DNA of 64,000 nt, from the NCBI GenBank assembly GCA_017848115.1, contig JAGAKZ010000017.1:1-64000 (forward strand), in the 5' to 3' direction. This document shows positions 7,196 through 13,892 of this stretch, piece after piece (the stretch's first letter is position 1; each line of letters begins with the position of its first letter). Origin of the DNA: Oscillospiraceae bacterium. Its GTDB lineage: Bacteria; Bacillota; Clostridia; Oscillospirales; Ruminococcaceae. The notes beneath the pieces are model-generated. The model worked only from the letters and a program-made list of their open reading frames with translations, was not told where the DNA came from and did not search any database. The translations under genes were made by a program, and so were the position numbers.

Positions 7196-8596
7196 TTATA
7201 CCATACTTTCGTAAAGAGCATCTAATTCGTTAAGTTCAGCTTGAAGTTTCTTATCAATCTCTCCCTCTACATATTCCTTTTTCACTTTTGCCATAAAACG
7301 AATATCGCTGAACAAATGCATTGCGGTTACAAGAAGCCCTCCTATATCCAGATTCTTTGGATTTTGTGTTATGCAGGCTGAAATTACGCTACTGGAGGAA
7401 GCAAGTGTATTAGAAATCAATAGTATTTTTCTAGTCCTTACTTGATAAAGACTCTTTTCACCATCTCTGTCAGGATTGTAAAACAGGCTATGTACTAAAC
7501 CGATAATCATGTCTATAAGTAATGTTATTCCAGCTGATCCTGCAATGAATTTTGCATCACGTGCAAGACAAAGTGCATCATATTGATTCTTATATAGCTC
7601 TGTTGCAAAGGACTCGTTAAATGTACCTAAAATAGGAACTGGAAGTCCTTTTTTTGTATATACATCTGATTTCAGATGTGCAGCTTGAGTAAACAAAGCA
7701 GCTGGCAGATTCATTTTATCGCCCTTGATCATTTCCATGCATTCTGCAAGTAATGTTACGGGGGCAATTGTATTCGGTGTAATAACTAAAGGATTTCTTG
7801 TCACCCTGTATGTTGAAAAATTATTTAGTGTTATTGTATCCGTCAGAATATTTGCAGTACCAAACAGCCAGCCAAGTATAGGGTCGTGTCCCAGCGTTTT
7901 CAAACGATGGTTAACGCCACTCATCCCAAGACCAACAGAGGCACTTCCCTTAATTGCATCATATGGAACGGTCTGGTATACCATGTTTATCCAGTAACCA
8001 TTAGGATTTCGTTTCTGATGTTTTATTTTGAAGGCATCGTTCGCATTTTTATGTGCTTTCTCAATAACCTTATCATTATGAGCTAAACGATTATCTGGGT
8101 TAAAACTATCTCCATAACCTGTCTTTTGCGCAACATATGGGTAGAGTAGGGATTTTGTTACCTGCAAAGCAGTAGCAATTGCAAGAAAAATAAGATCTGT
8201 CTTGTTAATGATACTTGTTTTTTTGGAAAATGCTTCATTGATTTCATCCAACTCCTGAAAAGCGTTTTCGATTTCTGCAGGTGTCAGTATATCCTCAAGT
8301 TTAATGGATTCTGGAATCATGGCGTTTGCATCTGTGACAAGGGAATCCCAGCTTTTTATTTCCGGCTTATATTTAAATTCTGCGTTTTGAGCAGCTGTAT
8401 GAGCTTCACGCTTTGCCTTATCCACTTTAGCTCCCATACCGATAGAACGAAGGAGTTTTTCACTCTCAGCAATGCAGCTATCTGCTGAATTTCGTGCATT
8501 TGCCATGCTGTCGAGAGTTTCTTTAGAGATTATCTGATTCATTTTCAGAACCTTATTGATTTCCTTTTCTTCTTTTGTGTATTTAAATTGTCCCAT
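7196..8596 (-). CDS. Large protein with hydrophobic segments, partner of the glycine-zipper gene; function unknown
   Basis: This 466-residue protein belongs to no family I can name. The N-terminal 130 residues are charged and probably helical. Hydrophobic stretches occur at about 145-170 (DLIFLAIATALQVTK), 355-380 (GITLLIDMIIGLVHSLFY) and 395-415, so it may sit in or on the membrane. There is no signal peptide, nucleotide-binding motif or catalytic motif. GGAGGAG upstream of 8596 supports the start. It lies 51 bases behind the glycine-zipper gene, on the same strand and probably in one transcript from the promoter at 9293-9321. Pairing with a pore-like protein and a divergent XRE regulator suggests a membrane-acting defence, toxin or bacteriocin-like module, but that is inference only. 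Confidence 0.7.
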   Translation of the reverse strand: MGQFKYTKEEKEINKVLKMNQIISKETLDSMANARNSADSCIAESEKLLRSIGMGAKVDKAKREAHTAAQNAEFKYKPEIKSWDSLVTDANAMIPESIKLEDILTPAEIENAFQELDEINEAFSKKTSIINKTDLIFLAIATALQVTKSLLYPYVAQKTGYGDSFNPDNRLAHNDKVIEKAHKNANDAFKIKHQKRNPNGYWINMVYQTVPYDAIKGSASVGLGMSGVNHRLKTLGHDPILGWLFGTANILTDTITLNNFSTYRVTRNPLVITPNTIAPVTLLAECMEMIKGDKMNLPAALFTQAAHLKSDVYTKKGLPVPILGTFNESFATELYKNQYDALCLARDAKFIAGSAGITLLIDMIIGLVHSLFYNPDRDGEKSLYQVRTRKILLISNTLASSSSVISACITQNPKNLDIGGLLVTAMHLFSDIRFMAKVKKEYVEGEIDKKLQAELNELDALYESMV

Positions 8597-8647
8597 AACA
8601 CTCCTCCGTTATAAAATCTTGCTCAACTGTTTGAAATTTTACTTCTG

Positions 8648-9193
8648 TCAGCACCCAAGATCGTGTCGAAGATCTCTTATTGCACTTTGAAGAAGTGTAT
8701 TAAGGCTTGTGAGATATTCTATTCTTTCCTTATCTCTGCTGCTTTCCTGTTTGAGTGCTCTTGCTATTGCACTTTGTTTATTAATTGCATTTTTATAGCA
8801 TAATTCTTTTGCTTCACGAAGCTTTTTATTTTTCATGTGCGAAGCAACACCAACTCCACCTGCGGCTAATGCAACAGCTGGAGCAGCAAGAACAGCTACA
8901 CCAGCTGCCATTCCGCCTCCTAAAATTCCGCCTGCTGCAGCAAGACCACTTGTTATACCAGCTGCACTGAGTCCAGCCACAGCTCCGCCTGCATACAATG
9001 CTGCAAAGCCTATTGCACCACCAACACCTGCGCCAACTGCTCCAGCGAGTACTTCCGGAATTGCACTTGTAGAAATTGTTCTGCTTGTATCATTTAAAGC
9101 AGCATCTGCTTCTTTTATGACCTTATTTACGTTTTCCAATGAATCCAGGGACTTAAAGTTCATATCCTTCTTTTTTGTTACATAATCACCCAT
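8648..9193 (-). CDS. Glycine-zipper membrane protein with coiled-coil tail; function unknown
   Basis: This 181-residue protein has three parts. Residues 1-45 are charged. Residues about 48-118 are an unbroken Gly/Ala/Val run with GxxxG spacing (such as AVGAGVGGAIGFAALYAGG), long enough for two or three transmembrane helices. Residues 119-181 are charged and look coiled-coil, with KEL, KQESSRDKER and SLNTLL. Glycine zippers pack helices in pores and in some toxins and phage holin-like proteins. The GAGTG site before the ATG is modest, but a consensus promoter lies 100 bases upstream. It probably works with the downstream 466-residue protein. Confidence 0.75.
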   Translation of the reverse strand: MGDYVTKKKDMNFKSLDSLENVNKVIKEADAALNDTSRTISTSAIPEVLAGAVGAGVGGAIGFAALYAGGAVAGLSAAGITSGLAAAGGILGGGMAAGVAVLAAPAVALAAGGVGVASHMKNKKLREAKELCYKNAINKQSAIARALKQESSRDKERIEYLTSLNTLLQSAIRDLRHDLGC

Positions 9194-9292
9194 GATTTTA
9201 CACTCACTTTCTTGATTTATCGTTTTTTGAAATAAGAAATACTATTTTCGGCTACAAAACAGATTAAATTGCTAGATTTAGCCCATATTCTT

Positions 9293-9321
9293 ATTATAAG
9301 CCGTTTTGTTTCTGCTGTCAA
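9293..9321 (-). promoter_or_regulatory. Consensus sigma-70 promoter of the glycine-zipper gene
   Basis: Minus strand TTGACA (9316-9321), 17-base spacer, TATAAT (9293-9298). Both hexamers are perfect. It faces away from the XRE gene at 9393, so the XRE protein is a natural candidate to repress it. Confidence 0.9.
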
Positions 9322-9392
9322 GTAGAAATTCAACTTTTTAACTGTTTACTTTTTCATTCTGCTCTTATACGCTTAATGTAAGAGGTGATTTT

Positions 9393-9728
9393 ATGACACT
9401 TGACTACAAACAAATCGGCAAGAATCTTGCAAGGCGGCGTAAGGAGCTGAAGCTCAAGCAGAGCGAAGTCTGTGAACGGGCGGAGATCAATGACAAATAC
9501 CTTTCCTGCATTGAAACGGCACGTTCCATCCCAAGTCTTGAAGTTTTCCTGAGAGTATGCACTGCCCTTGAAACAACTCCTGACCACATTCTTCTGGGCT
9601 CCGTCCTCCAAACGGATTACTCAAAAGATGATGCGGCTGTGCTGGAGAAATTTGCGACTCTTTCTCCTGACAAAAAACGCCTTACCCTTGCATTTATGGA
9701 TATGCTTTCCGATGACTTTCAGAAATAA
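9393..9728 (+). CDS. XRE-family HTH regulator
   Basis: This 111-residue protein has a Cro/CI-type helix-turn-helix at about residues 7-65 (IGKNLARRRKELKLKQSEVC, then ISxIExxR-like CIETARSIPSLE). A C-terminal helical tail follows, with no peptidase or sensor domain. AGAGGTG lies 6 bases before the ATG. It is divergent from the glycine-zipper pair and probably controls it, much as phage-type repressors control the operon opposite. A leftward promoter at 9743-9774 lies just past its 3' end and would make RNA antisense to it. Confidence 0.9.
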   Translation: MTLDYKQIGKNLARRRKELKLKQSEVCERAEINDKYLSCIETARSIPSLEVFLRVCTALETTPDHILLGSVLQTDYSKDDAAVLEKFATLSPDKKRLTLAFMDMLSDDFQK

Positions 9729-9742
9729 CATTCCATGCTTTT

Positions 9743-9774
9743 ATTATATCAATAGTACCGGACATATGGTTGTC
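9743..9774 (-). promoter_or_regulatory. Orphan WYL-type operator-promoter, copy 3
   Basis: Minus strand GACAACCATATGTC (9761-9774), 12 bases, TATAAT (9743-9748). The dyad GACA-N6-TGTC and the 12-base distance to the -10 are the same as in front of the toxin gene and the WYL gene. The bases after the -10 (TATAATAAAAGCAT) equal those of the toxin promoter, then identity stops. Transcription from here would run antisense into the XRE gene. Confidence 0.75.
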
Positions 9775-9796
9775 CCTCAAAAAAATTATTTAGGAG

Positions 9797-9836
9797 AAAT
9801 CCGCTGAACCTTTATCGGCTCAGCGGATTTGTTTTT
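9797..9836 (+). terminator. Bidirectional hairpin between the XRE and toxin genes
   Basis: AAATCCGCTGA (9797-9807) pairs with TCAGCGGATTT (9820-9830), followed by GTTTTTA on the plus strand. It ends XRE transcripts and lies right after the toxin stop codon for the other strand. Its arm AAATCCGCT recurs in the WYL terminator. Confidence 0.75.
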
Positions 9837-10257
9837 ATGATGCTATTAGTTCTCTAATTCCGAACTGCTTCAAAAAGCTGTCCTCAACTGATTTCATGGT
9901 TTCTTCGTCTATCTGCACTATTTCTCTTTCAGTCATTATCCACGATTTATCAATAGGGTTAAGCTGTTCAGCAAGGATATACTGATTTTCATGCTTGACG
10001 TGGAACTTCATCTTTTTACCTCGTGAGGAGCAGGGAATTATGTATATGAGGTCAGAGAAAAGGTTGTTCACATCATTTGAGAAGATTAGTCCTCTTCGTA
10101 CTCCTGATTGAATATGAGTTACTCCTTTGAGTTCTTCGGGAATATTTATCCATACTATATTACCACGCTTGTAAATAAAATCATCATCGCAGAGCATTGC
10201 GAGGATTTGGTCTTTTGTTGACATTTCGCTGTTGTTTATGTATTCGTTTGCATTCAT
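9835..10257 (-). CDS. MazF/PemK-family toxin-like protein, no adjacent antitoxin
   Basis: This 140-residue protein has a 28-residue N-terminal extension. A MazF/PemK (CcdB-fold) core follows: YKRGNIVWINIP, GVRRGLIFSND (family RPALVVSND), IYIIPCSSR, and YILAEQLNPIDKS (family LAEQIRTIDKSRL). The family are ribosome-independent mRNA endonucleases or related regulators. GGAGG stands 8 bases before the ATG at 10257. There is no small MazE- or PemI-like gene on either side; the gene lies between the XRE regulator and the WYL regulator. Its promoter has the same unusual operator as the WYL gene, so its expression is probably WYL-controlled rather than antitoxin-autoregulated. Family membership is fairly secure; toxicity is inferred. 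Confidence 0.8.
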   Translation of the reverse strand: MNANEYINNSEMSTKDQILAMLCDDDFIYKRGNIVWINIPEELKGVTHIQSGVRRGLIFSNDVNNLFSDLIYIIPCSSRGKKMKFHVKHENQYILAEQLNPIDKSWIMTEREIVQIDEETMKSVEDSFLKQFGIRELIAS

Positions 10258-10287
10258 GGTGAAAATCCTCCTTTTTTTGATGCTTTT

Positions 10288-10319
10288 ATTATAGCAAGAG
10301 TATCAGACATACGTTTGTC
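10288..10319 (-). promoter_or_regulatory. WYL-type operator-promoter of the toxin gene, copy 2
   Basis: Minus strand GACAAACGTATGTC (10306-10319), 12 bases, TATAAT (10288-10293). No -35 hexamer is recognisable; the dyad covers that position. This suits a regulator bound over the -35 as activator or repressor. Confidence 0.75.
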
Positions 10320-10336
10320 CCAATGAAATGTTTTCA

Positions 10337-10370
10337 GAAAAAACCGCTAAGCTTTGAACTTAGCGGATTT
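10337..10370 (-). terminator. Terminator of the WYL regulator gene
   Basis: On the minus strand CCGCTAAG and CTTAGCGG pair around a 7-base loop and are followed by TTTTTTCTG, just past the stop at 10375. Confidence 0.85.
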
Positions 10371-10374
10371 CTCA

Positions 10375-11340
10375 TTAATATAGACTTCTCATTTTCTCAA
10401 TTTCTTCTTTCATATCATCAATCAAGCAGACAGGGGAGATAACCTTCACCCATGAACCCTGCGACAGCAGATACATGATGATACCTCGTCCATAGTTTAC
10501 CTCAGCTTCAATGATGCTGACGTTTCCGTTTTTCTCAACTACCTTAGCGGTTGGCAGACGGTCAAGTATCGCCTGTAGGGATAGTCCCGAAAATTCAAAG
10601 CGTATTTTGATGTTTTCGCCTGGGAACATAAACTGATTCTTCTCACGCAAGTCACCTTCGTCAAAGTCATGCTTCTTGTCAAGAGCAAATTGCTCACGAT
10701 GCTCAGTAATTGCAGAAATGCGGTCAATTCGGAAGTATTTCGGCTTGTACTCCTCATCATCTGCCATGTATGCAATGAGATAGAAATAGTACTCACTAAA
10801 CATTATTGAAACGGGTTTTATTTTACGCTTTACTTCCTCACGATTCATCTTGAAATAGGTGATTGTAAGCAGCTGCTTATTCTCGATTGCCTGTATCAGC
10901 TTCCAGATGTTTTCGATCACACTGGGACAGTCGGATTTCACCTCGTGGTAATGATAGATTTCCTTGCGAATGAGATGATCAAGCTTTTCACGGTCACTGA
11001 CTGTTGTAAATTTTTTCAGCTTGTAAATAAGTGTCAGCACCTCGTCTTTGCTGAGTGCACGGCTTCCGAGCAGTATCTTCACAAGTGCGAAAAGCTCCTT
11101 ATTTTTAAGAAATTCATCATTGCTGAGCCTGTACGCCTTATCCTTGTGAGAGTATGTAAGCTCGGCGTTCTGCATCAGCTCTCTGTGTTCAGCAAGAAAA
11201 TTCTGAATACTGCTGATGTCACGGCTTATACTTTTTGTTGATACCTTATATTCATCAGCCAGTGTCTTGACCGAAATAGCTTCACCACGCAGAGAACGCA
11301 TGAAGATTTCAAGCATACGGTCGTTTTTGTTGTTTTCCAT
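10375..11340 (-). CDS. WYL-domain transcriptional regulator (DeoR-type HTH)
   Basis: This 321-residue protein has an N-terminal winged helix (about 1-65) with ISVKTLADEYKVSTKSISRD, the recognition pattern of DeoR-type HTH_11 domains. The middle is helical. A WYL ligand-sensing domain follows (about 140-215; LLTITYFK, KPVSIMFSEYYFYLIAYM, PKYFRIDRIS), then a WCX-like C-terminal region (about 240-320). WYL regulators sense nucleic acid or nucleotides, and several (BrxR, CapW) control phage-defence operons. GAGGTG precedes the ATG. Its own promoter carries the GACA-N6-TGTC dyad, as does that of the downstream toxin gene, so it is the likely owner of the site and autoregulated. Confidence 0.9.
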   Translation of the reverse strand: MENNKNDRMLEIFMRSLRGEAISVKTLADEYKVSTKSISRDISSIQNFLAEHRELMQNAELTYSHKDKAYRLSNDEFLKNKELFALVKILLGSRALSKDEVLTLIYKLKKFTTVSDREKLDHLIRKEIYHYHEVKSDCPSVIENIWKLIQAIENKQLLTITYFKMNREEVKRKIKPVSIMFSEYYFYLIAYMADDEEYKPKYFRIDRISAITEHREQFALDKKHDFDEGDLREKNQFMFPGENIKIRFEFSGLSLQAILDRLPTAKVVEKNGNVSIIEAEVNYGRGIIMYLLSQGSWVKVISPVCLIDDMKEEIEKMRSLY

Positions 11341-11369
11341 AACTTCACCTCTGATCTGTTGTTGCTACT

Positions 11370-11401
11370 ATTATACCATAGATTCGGGACAGATGGGTGT
11401 C
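11370..11401 (-). promoter_or_regulatory. WYL operator-promoter, copy 1 (autoregulatory)
   Basis: Minus strand GACACCCATCTGTC (11388-11401), 12 bases, TATAAT (11370-11375), 30 bases upstream of the WYL start codon. The dyad replaces a -35 element. Confidence 0.75.
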
Positions 11402-11525
11402 TTTCTGAAAATATTTCGCAATTTCCACATTGTTTTTCAGCAGAGAGGATTCAGATTTTGCTTTGTCAATTTGTTGTGAAAGAAGCGATTTTCGTATTGA
11501 ACCCGTAAACTTTTGTGCAAAAAGA

Positions 11526-11563
11526 AACCACGTAAATACGCTATACAACGTATCTACGTGGTT
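11526..11563 (-). terminator. ssrA terminator
   Basis: AACCACGTA-ATACG and CGTAT-TACGTGGTT form a long stem with one mismatch, followed on the minus strand by TTTCTTTTTG. It lies 31 bases past the tmRNA 3' end. Confidence 0.8.
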
Positions 11564-11594
11564 ATCGTAACCTTTGCGATTACGCATTTTCAAT

Positions 11595-11969
11595 TGGTGG
11601 AGGCGAGGGGAATTGAACCCCTGTCCGAAAACCTATTCACATAACTTTCTACGAGTGTAGTCCGTCTTTTAGATTCCCGATTTATACCGCGGACGAACAC
11701 GCTGTATAAACCGGTAGCTCTATAATACAGTCAATGTGTCAGAGCAAACACACTGATCGTTCACCACTAAAATGACGCTCGGCACAGGTCGTGGTAGTCC
11801 GGTGCGGAACGGTCAGGGAGCTTAAGCTGCCTGAAGCTGTAAGCCATTGTTGTGGCTTACTGTGATACTATTTCTAGCGTTTATATTTAAGTTGCACCTT
11901 TTATAGAGTTGGTGCGGCCTCTACTCGCTTATCATGCTTCAAAATCCCCGTCGAAACCTTTACGCCCCC
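11595..11969 (-). ncRNA. ssrA: tmRNA (transfer-messenger RNA)
   Basis: The 5' end GGGGGCG (from 11969) pairs with CGCCTCC before the encoded ACCA at 11595. The T-arm GGGGTTCAATTCCCC and the 5' segment GGTTTCGACGGGGAT are diagnostic. The RNA is about 375 nt. It rescues stalled ribosomes with SmpB by switching translation to its own tag. From the resume region the best frame reads ARNSITVSHNNGLQLQAA then stop, ending QAA rather than the usual LAA; the resume codon is inferred. It lies just downstream of smpB on the same strand. Accessory DNA begins beyond its 3' end, a common integration site of islands. Confidence 0.95.
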
Positions 11970-11975
11970 GTATAT

Positions 11976-11998
11976 AAAACACATCAGAGATGTGTTTT
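11976..11998 (-). terminator. Hairpin between smpB and ssrA
   Basis: AAAACACATC and GATGTGTTTT form a perfect 10-bp stem with a 3-base loop, 11 bases past the smpB stop and 7 bases before the tmRNA 5' end. It may terminate smpB or mark a processing site for the tmRNA precursor. Confidence 0.7.
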
Positions 11999-12008
11999 TA
12001 ACTTTACA

Positions 12009-12479
12009 TCAGCTGTTTCTGGATTTTATCATACGGTCTATCTCACGCTTTGCATCACGCTGAGCAACTGCTTCACGCTTGTCATGAAGTTTCTTACCAC
12101 GACAAAGACCAACCTGAATCTTTACCCTTGAACCTTTAAAGTAAATGGATATCGGTACAAGTGTCAGTCCGTCACGTTTAATAGTTCCGTACAGCTTGTC
12201 TATTTCCCTCTTGTGCATAAGAAGCTTTCTTACACGCATAGGGTCTCTGTTGAATATATTACCCTTTTCATAAGGAGATATGTGCATACCTTTTATAAAA
12301 ATTTCGCCGTTGTCTATCGAACACCAGCTGTCCTTGAGGTTTACACCGCCCTGACGCAATGATTTGACTTCTGTGCCAACAAGTTCTATCCCTGCTTCAA
12401 AGCTTTCGAGTATGAAATAATCATGCCTTGCTTTTCTGTTTTCTGAAATTGTTTTAAATTTATTTCTGTCAATCATCAT
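12009..12479 (-). CDS. smpB: SsrA-binding protein SmpB
   Basis: This 156-residue protein is a full-length SmpB. Diagnostic segments are ARHDYFILESFEAGIELVGT, EVKSLRQGGVNLKDSW, HISPYEKGN, RKLLMHKREI and the basic tail LCRGKKLHDKREA. It binds tmRNA and brings it to stalled ribosomes, where its tail reads the empty mRNA channel. GGAAG precedes the tandem ATG ATG. It has a clear promoter at 12527-12555 and lies immediately upstream of ssrA, the usual functional pairing. Confidence 0.97.
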   Translation of the reverse strand: MMIDRNKFKTISENRKARHDYFILESFEAGIELVGTEVKSLRQGGVNLKDSWCSIDNGEIFIKGMHISPYEKGNIFNRDPMRVRKLLMHKREIDKLYGTIKRDGLTLVPISIYFKGSRVKIQVGLCRGKKLHDKREAVAQRDAKREIDRMIKSRNS

Positions 12480-12526
12480 GTCACTTCCTTACAAAAAATC
12501 TATATCTGAATTTTTGATACTTCTTA

Positions 12527-12555
12527 AGTATATCACAAAAATTTATTGATGTCAA
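12527..12555 (-). promoter_or_regulatory. smpB promoter
   Basis: Minus strand TTGACA (12550-12555), 17-base spacer, TATACT (12527-12532), 47 bases upstream of the start codon. Confidence 0.8.
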
Positions 12556-12605
12556 TACAAATATTCAAATTTTTTCTAGTGATACGCAGTAAAGTTTACA
12601 GAATT

Positions 12606-13757
12606 TTAAAGAAGCATTTCTTTTAACAAACATATATCTGCTATATTTATTTTACCATCTTCATTTATATCCATACATTCATTCTGTAAAATATTCTGTG
12701 ATGTAAGATATTTCATAAGTTGTACAAGGTCTGAAATATCGCATTTACCGTCAGAATTTATATCACCCTTAACAGCCACTGAATCTGTTAATTCTTTTTT
12801 GATAAGGTCAAGTAATGAATATTCCCCTTTTGCGTCCTGTGTAACTTCCCAGATCATTATTCCTGCATAGTCATCTGCAAGGTCGCACTTTTTCTTCATA
12901 GTTTCTGCTCCGTTATATGCTATGCCATTGTATTCATCACGATCGTAGTTTTCCCTGTCCTGCTCTACGAGTTCTGAAAAAGGAACGTATGAAGTCCAGC
13001 TGAGCGAACCGTCAGGATTATATCCTCTTCCGTAAAAAGGTACACCAAGAACAAGTCTGTCTTTTTCAATGCCTCTTGTTATATTAAAATAATCAAGCAT
13101 TTCCGTTGAAAAATCATAACCTGCATGAGAAACTTTGCTTCCGTCATTATCATATGCCATAACGTTTATAAAATCAAAATATGAAAAAGCTGTATCACTT
13201 ACTCTTCTTGCGATCCACCTTGCCGAAGCAGTAGTAAGAAGATATCCTTTTTCATCACACCTTTTTCTGAGATACAGACACCACTGATCATAATAATCCC
13301 AGAACGAAGCCTCTACTTCTCCCTCTATATCAAGATCTATACCGTCAAGATTATGTTTTTCACAAAAATCTATTATCTTTTCGCAAAAATCATTTCGTGT
13401 TTTTTCATCTCTTACAAGCGCAGGATAATTTCCCGAACCGCCGGCACCTCCAAGTGAAGCAAGTACCTTGACCCCGTTTTCATGAGCTTTGTCTACTATT
13501 TTTTTCATTTCGGCATCAGGTATGTAACATGAAAGATTTCCTGAAGTATCAGGATTGCAAAATGCAATATTTATATGTGTAAGATCGGTAAAATCCATAT
13601 CTTTATAATAACCGTATGACCAGTCGGGAAGATATCCGACAATGTATTTATTATTGCCCTGTGCGTAAATCATATCATTATTACCGGAAATCATTACACT
13701 CTGAACACATAGTGCAGAAAGAATAAAAGAAAATATACGACCTGAAAATTTCATCAT
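12606..13757 (-). CDS. Secreted GH18 chitinase-like enzyme with dockerin
   Basis: This 383-residue protein has a signal peptide (about 1-32) and a GH18 TIM barrel (about 37-325). The barrel has YIVGYLPDW at strand 1, the SxGG-type LASLGGAGGSG, and an intact catalytic signature DGIDLDIE, whose last Glu is the proton donor; MAYD and IMIWEVTQD mark later strands. The dockerin (about 330-383) has two good calcium loops, DINSDGKCDISD and DINEDGKINIAD. GH18 enzymes cleave chitin or related N-acetylglucosamine polymers, so this may act on fungal walls, peptidoglycan-like glycans or glycoproteins in the gut. The dockerin differs from the GH9 and beta-helix types here. It has its own promoter at 13809-13837. 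Confidence 0.92.
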   Translation of the reverse strand: MMKFSGRIFSFILSALCVQSVMISGNNDMIYAQGNNKYIVGYLPDWSYGYYKDMDFTDLTHINIAFCNPDTSGNLSCYIPDAEMKKIVDKAHENGVKVLASLGGAGGSGNYPALVRDEKTRNDFCEKIIDFCEKHNLDGIDLDIEGEVEASFWDYYDQWCLYLRKRCDEKGYLLTTASARWIARRVSDTAFSYFDFINVMAYDNDGSKVSHAGYDFSTEMLDYFNITRGIEKDRLVLGVPFYGRGYNPDGSLSWTSYVPFSELVEQDRENYDRDEYNGIAYNGAETMKKKCDLADDYAGIMIWEVTQDAKGEYSLLDLIKKELTDSVAVKGDINSDGKCDISDLVQLMKYLTSQNILQNECMDINEDGKINIADICLLKEMLL

Positions 13758-13808
13758 AATCCCCCTTGAAAAATTTCTTAAACCGATACAAATCTTCTGT
13801 TTACATCT

Positions 13809-13837
13809 ATTTTATCATATTATTCATATTTTTACAA
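13809..13837 (-). promoter_or_regulatory. Promoter of the GH18 gene
   Basis: Minus strand TTGTAA (13832-13837), 17-base spacer, TAAAAT (13809-13814), about 50 bases upstream of the start. Confidence 0.55.
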
Positions 13838-13875
13838 CAAGAAACTCCTGCCTTTAACTTGGTAAAAGCAGGAGT
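13838..13875 (-). terminator. Terminator of the ispH-rpsA operon
   Basis: On the minus strand ACTCCTGC and GCAGGAGT pair, with extra pairing inside the loop, followed by TTTCTTGTTG, 18 bases past the stop at 13893. Confidence 0.75.
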
Positions 13876-13892
13876 ATATCTTTTAAAATAAA

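Noticed and set aside
7066-7221. N-terminal extension of the amidoligase to 7221
   Set aside because: It runs through a strong terminator hairpin and has no ribosome site; GGAGGT supports 7065.
8835-9185. Ala/Pro-rich plus-strand ORF opposite the glycine-zipper gene
   Set aside because: It is the mirror of the Gly/Ala-rich coding run, with no ribosome site or promoter.
9354-9611. 85-residue ORF antisense to the XRE gene
   Set aside because: No ribosome site and no protein-like pattern; the orphan promoter nearby more likely makes a non-coding antisense RNA, if anything.
11345-11593. 82-residue minus-strand ORF between the WYL gene and ssrA
   Set aside because: It overlaps the ssrA terminator and the WYL promoter and has no family or ribosome site.
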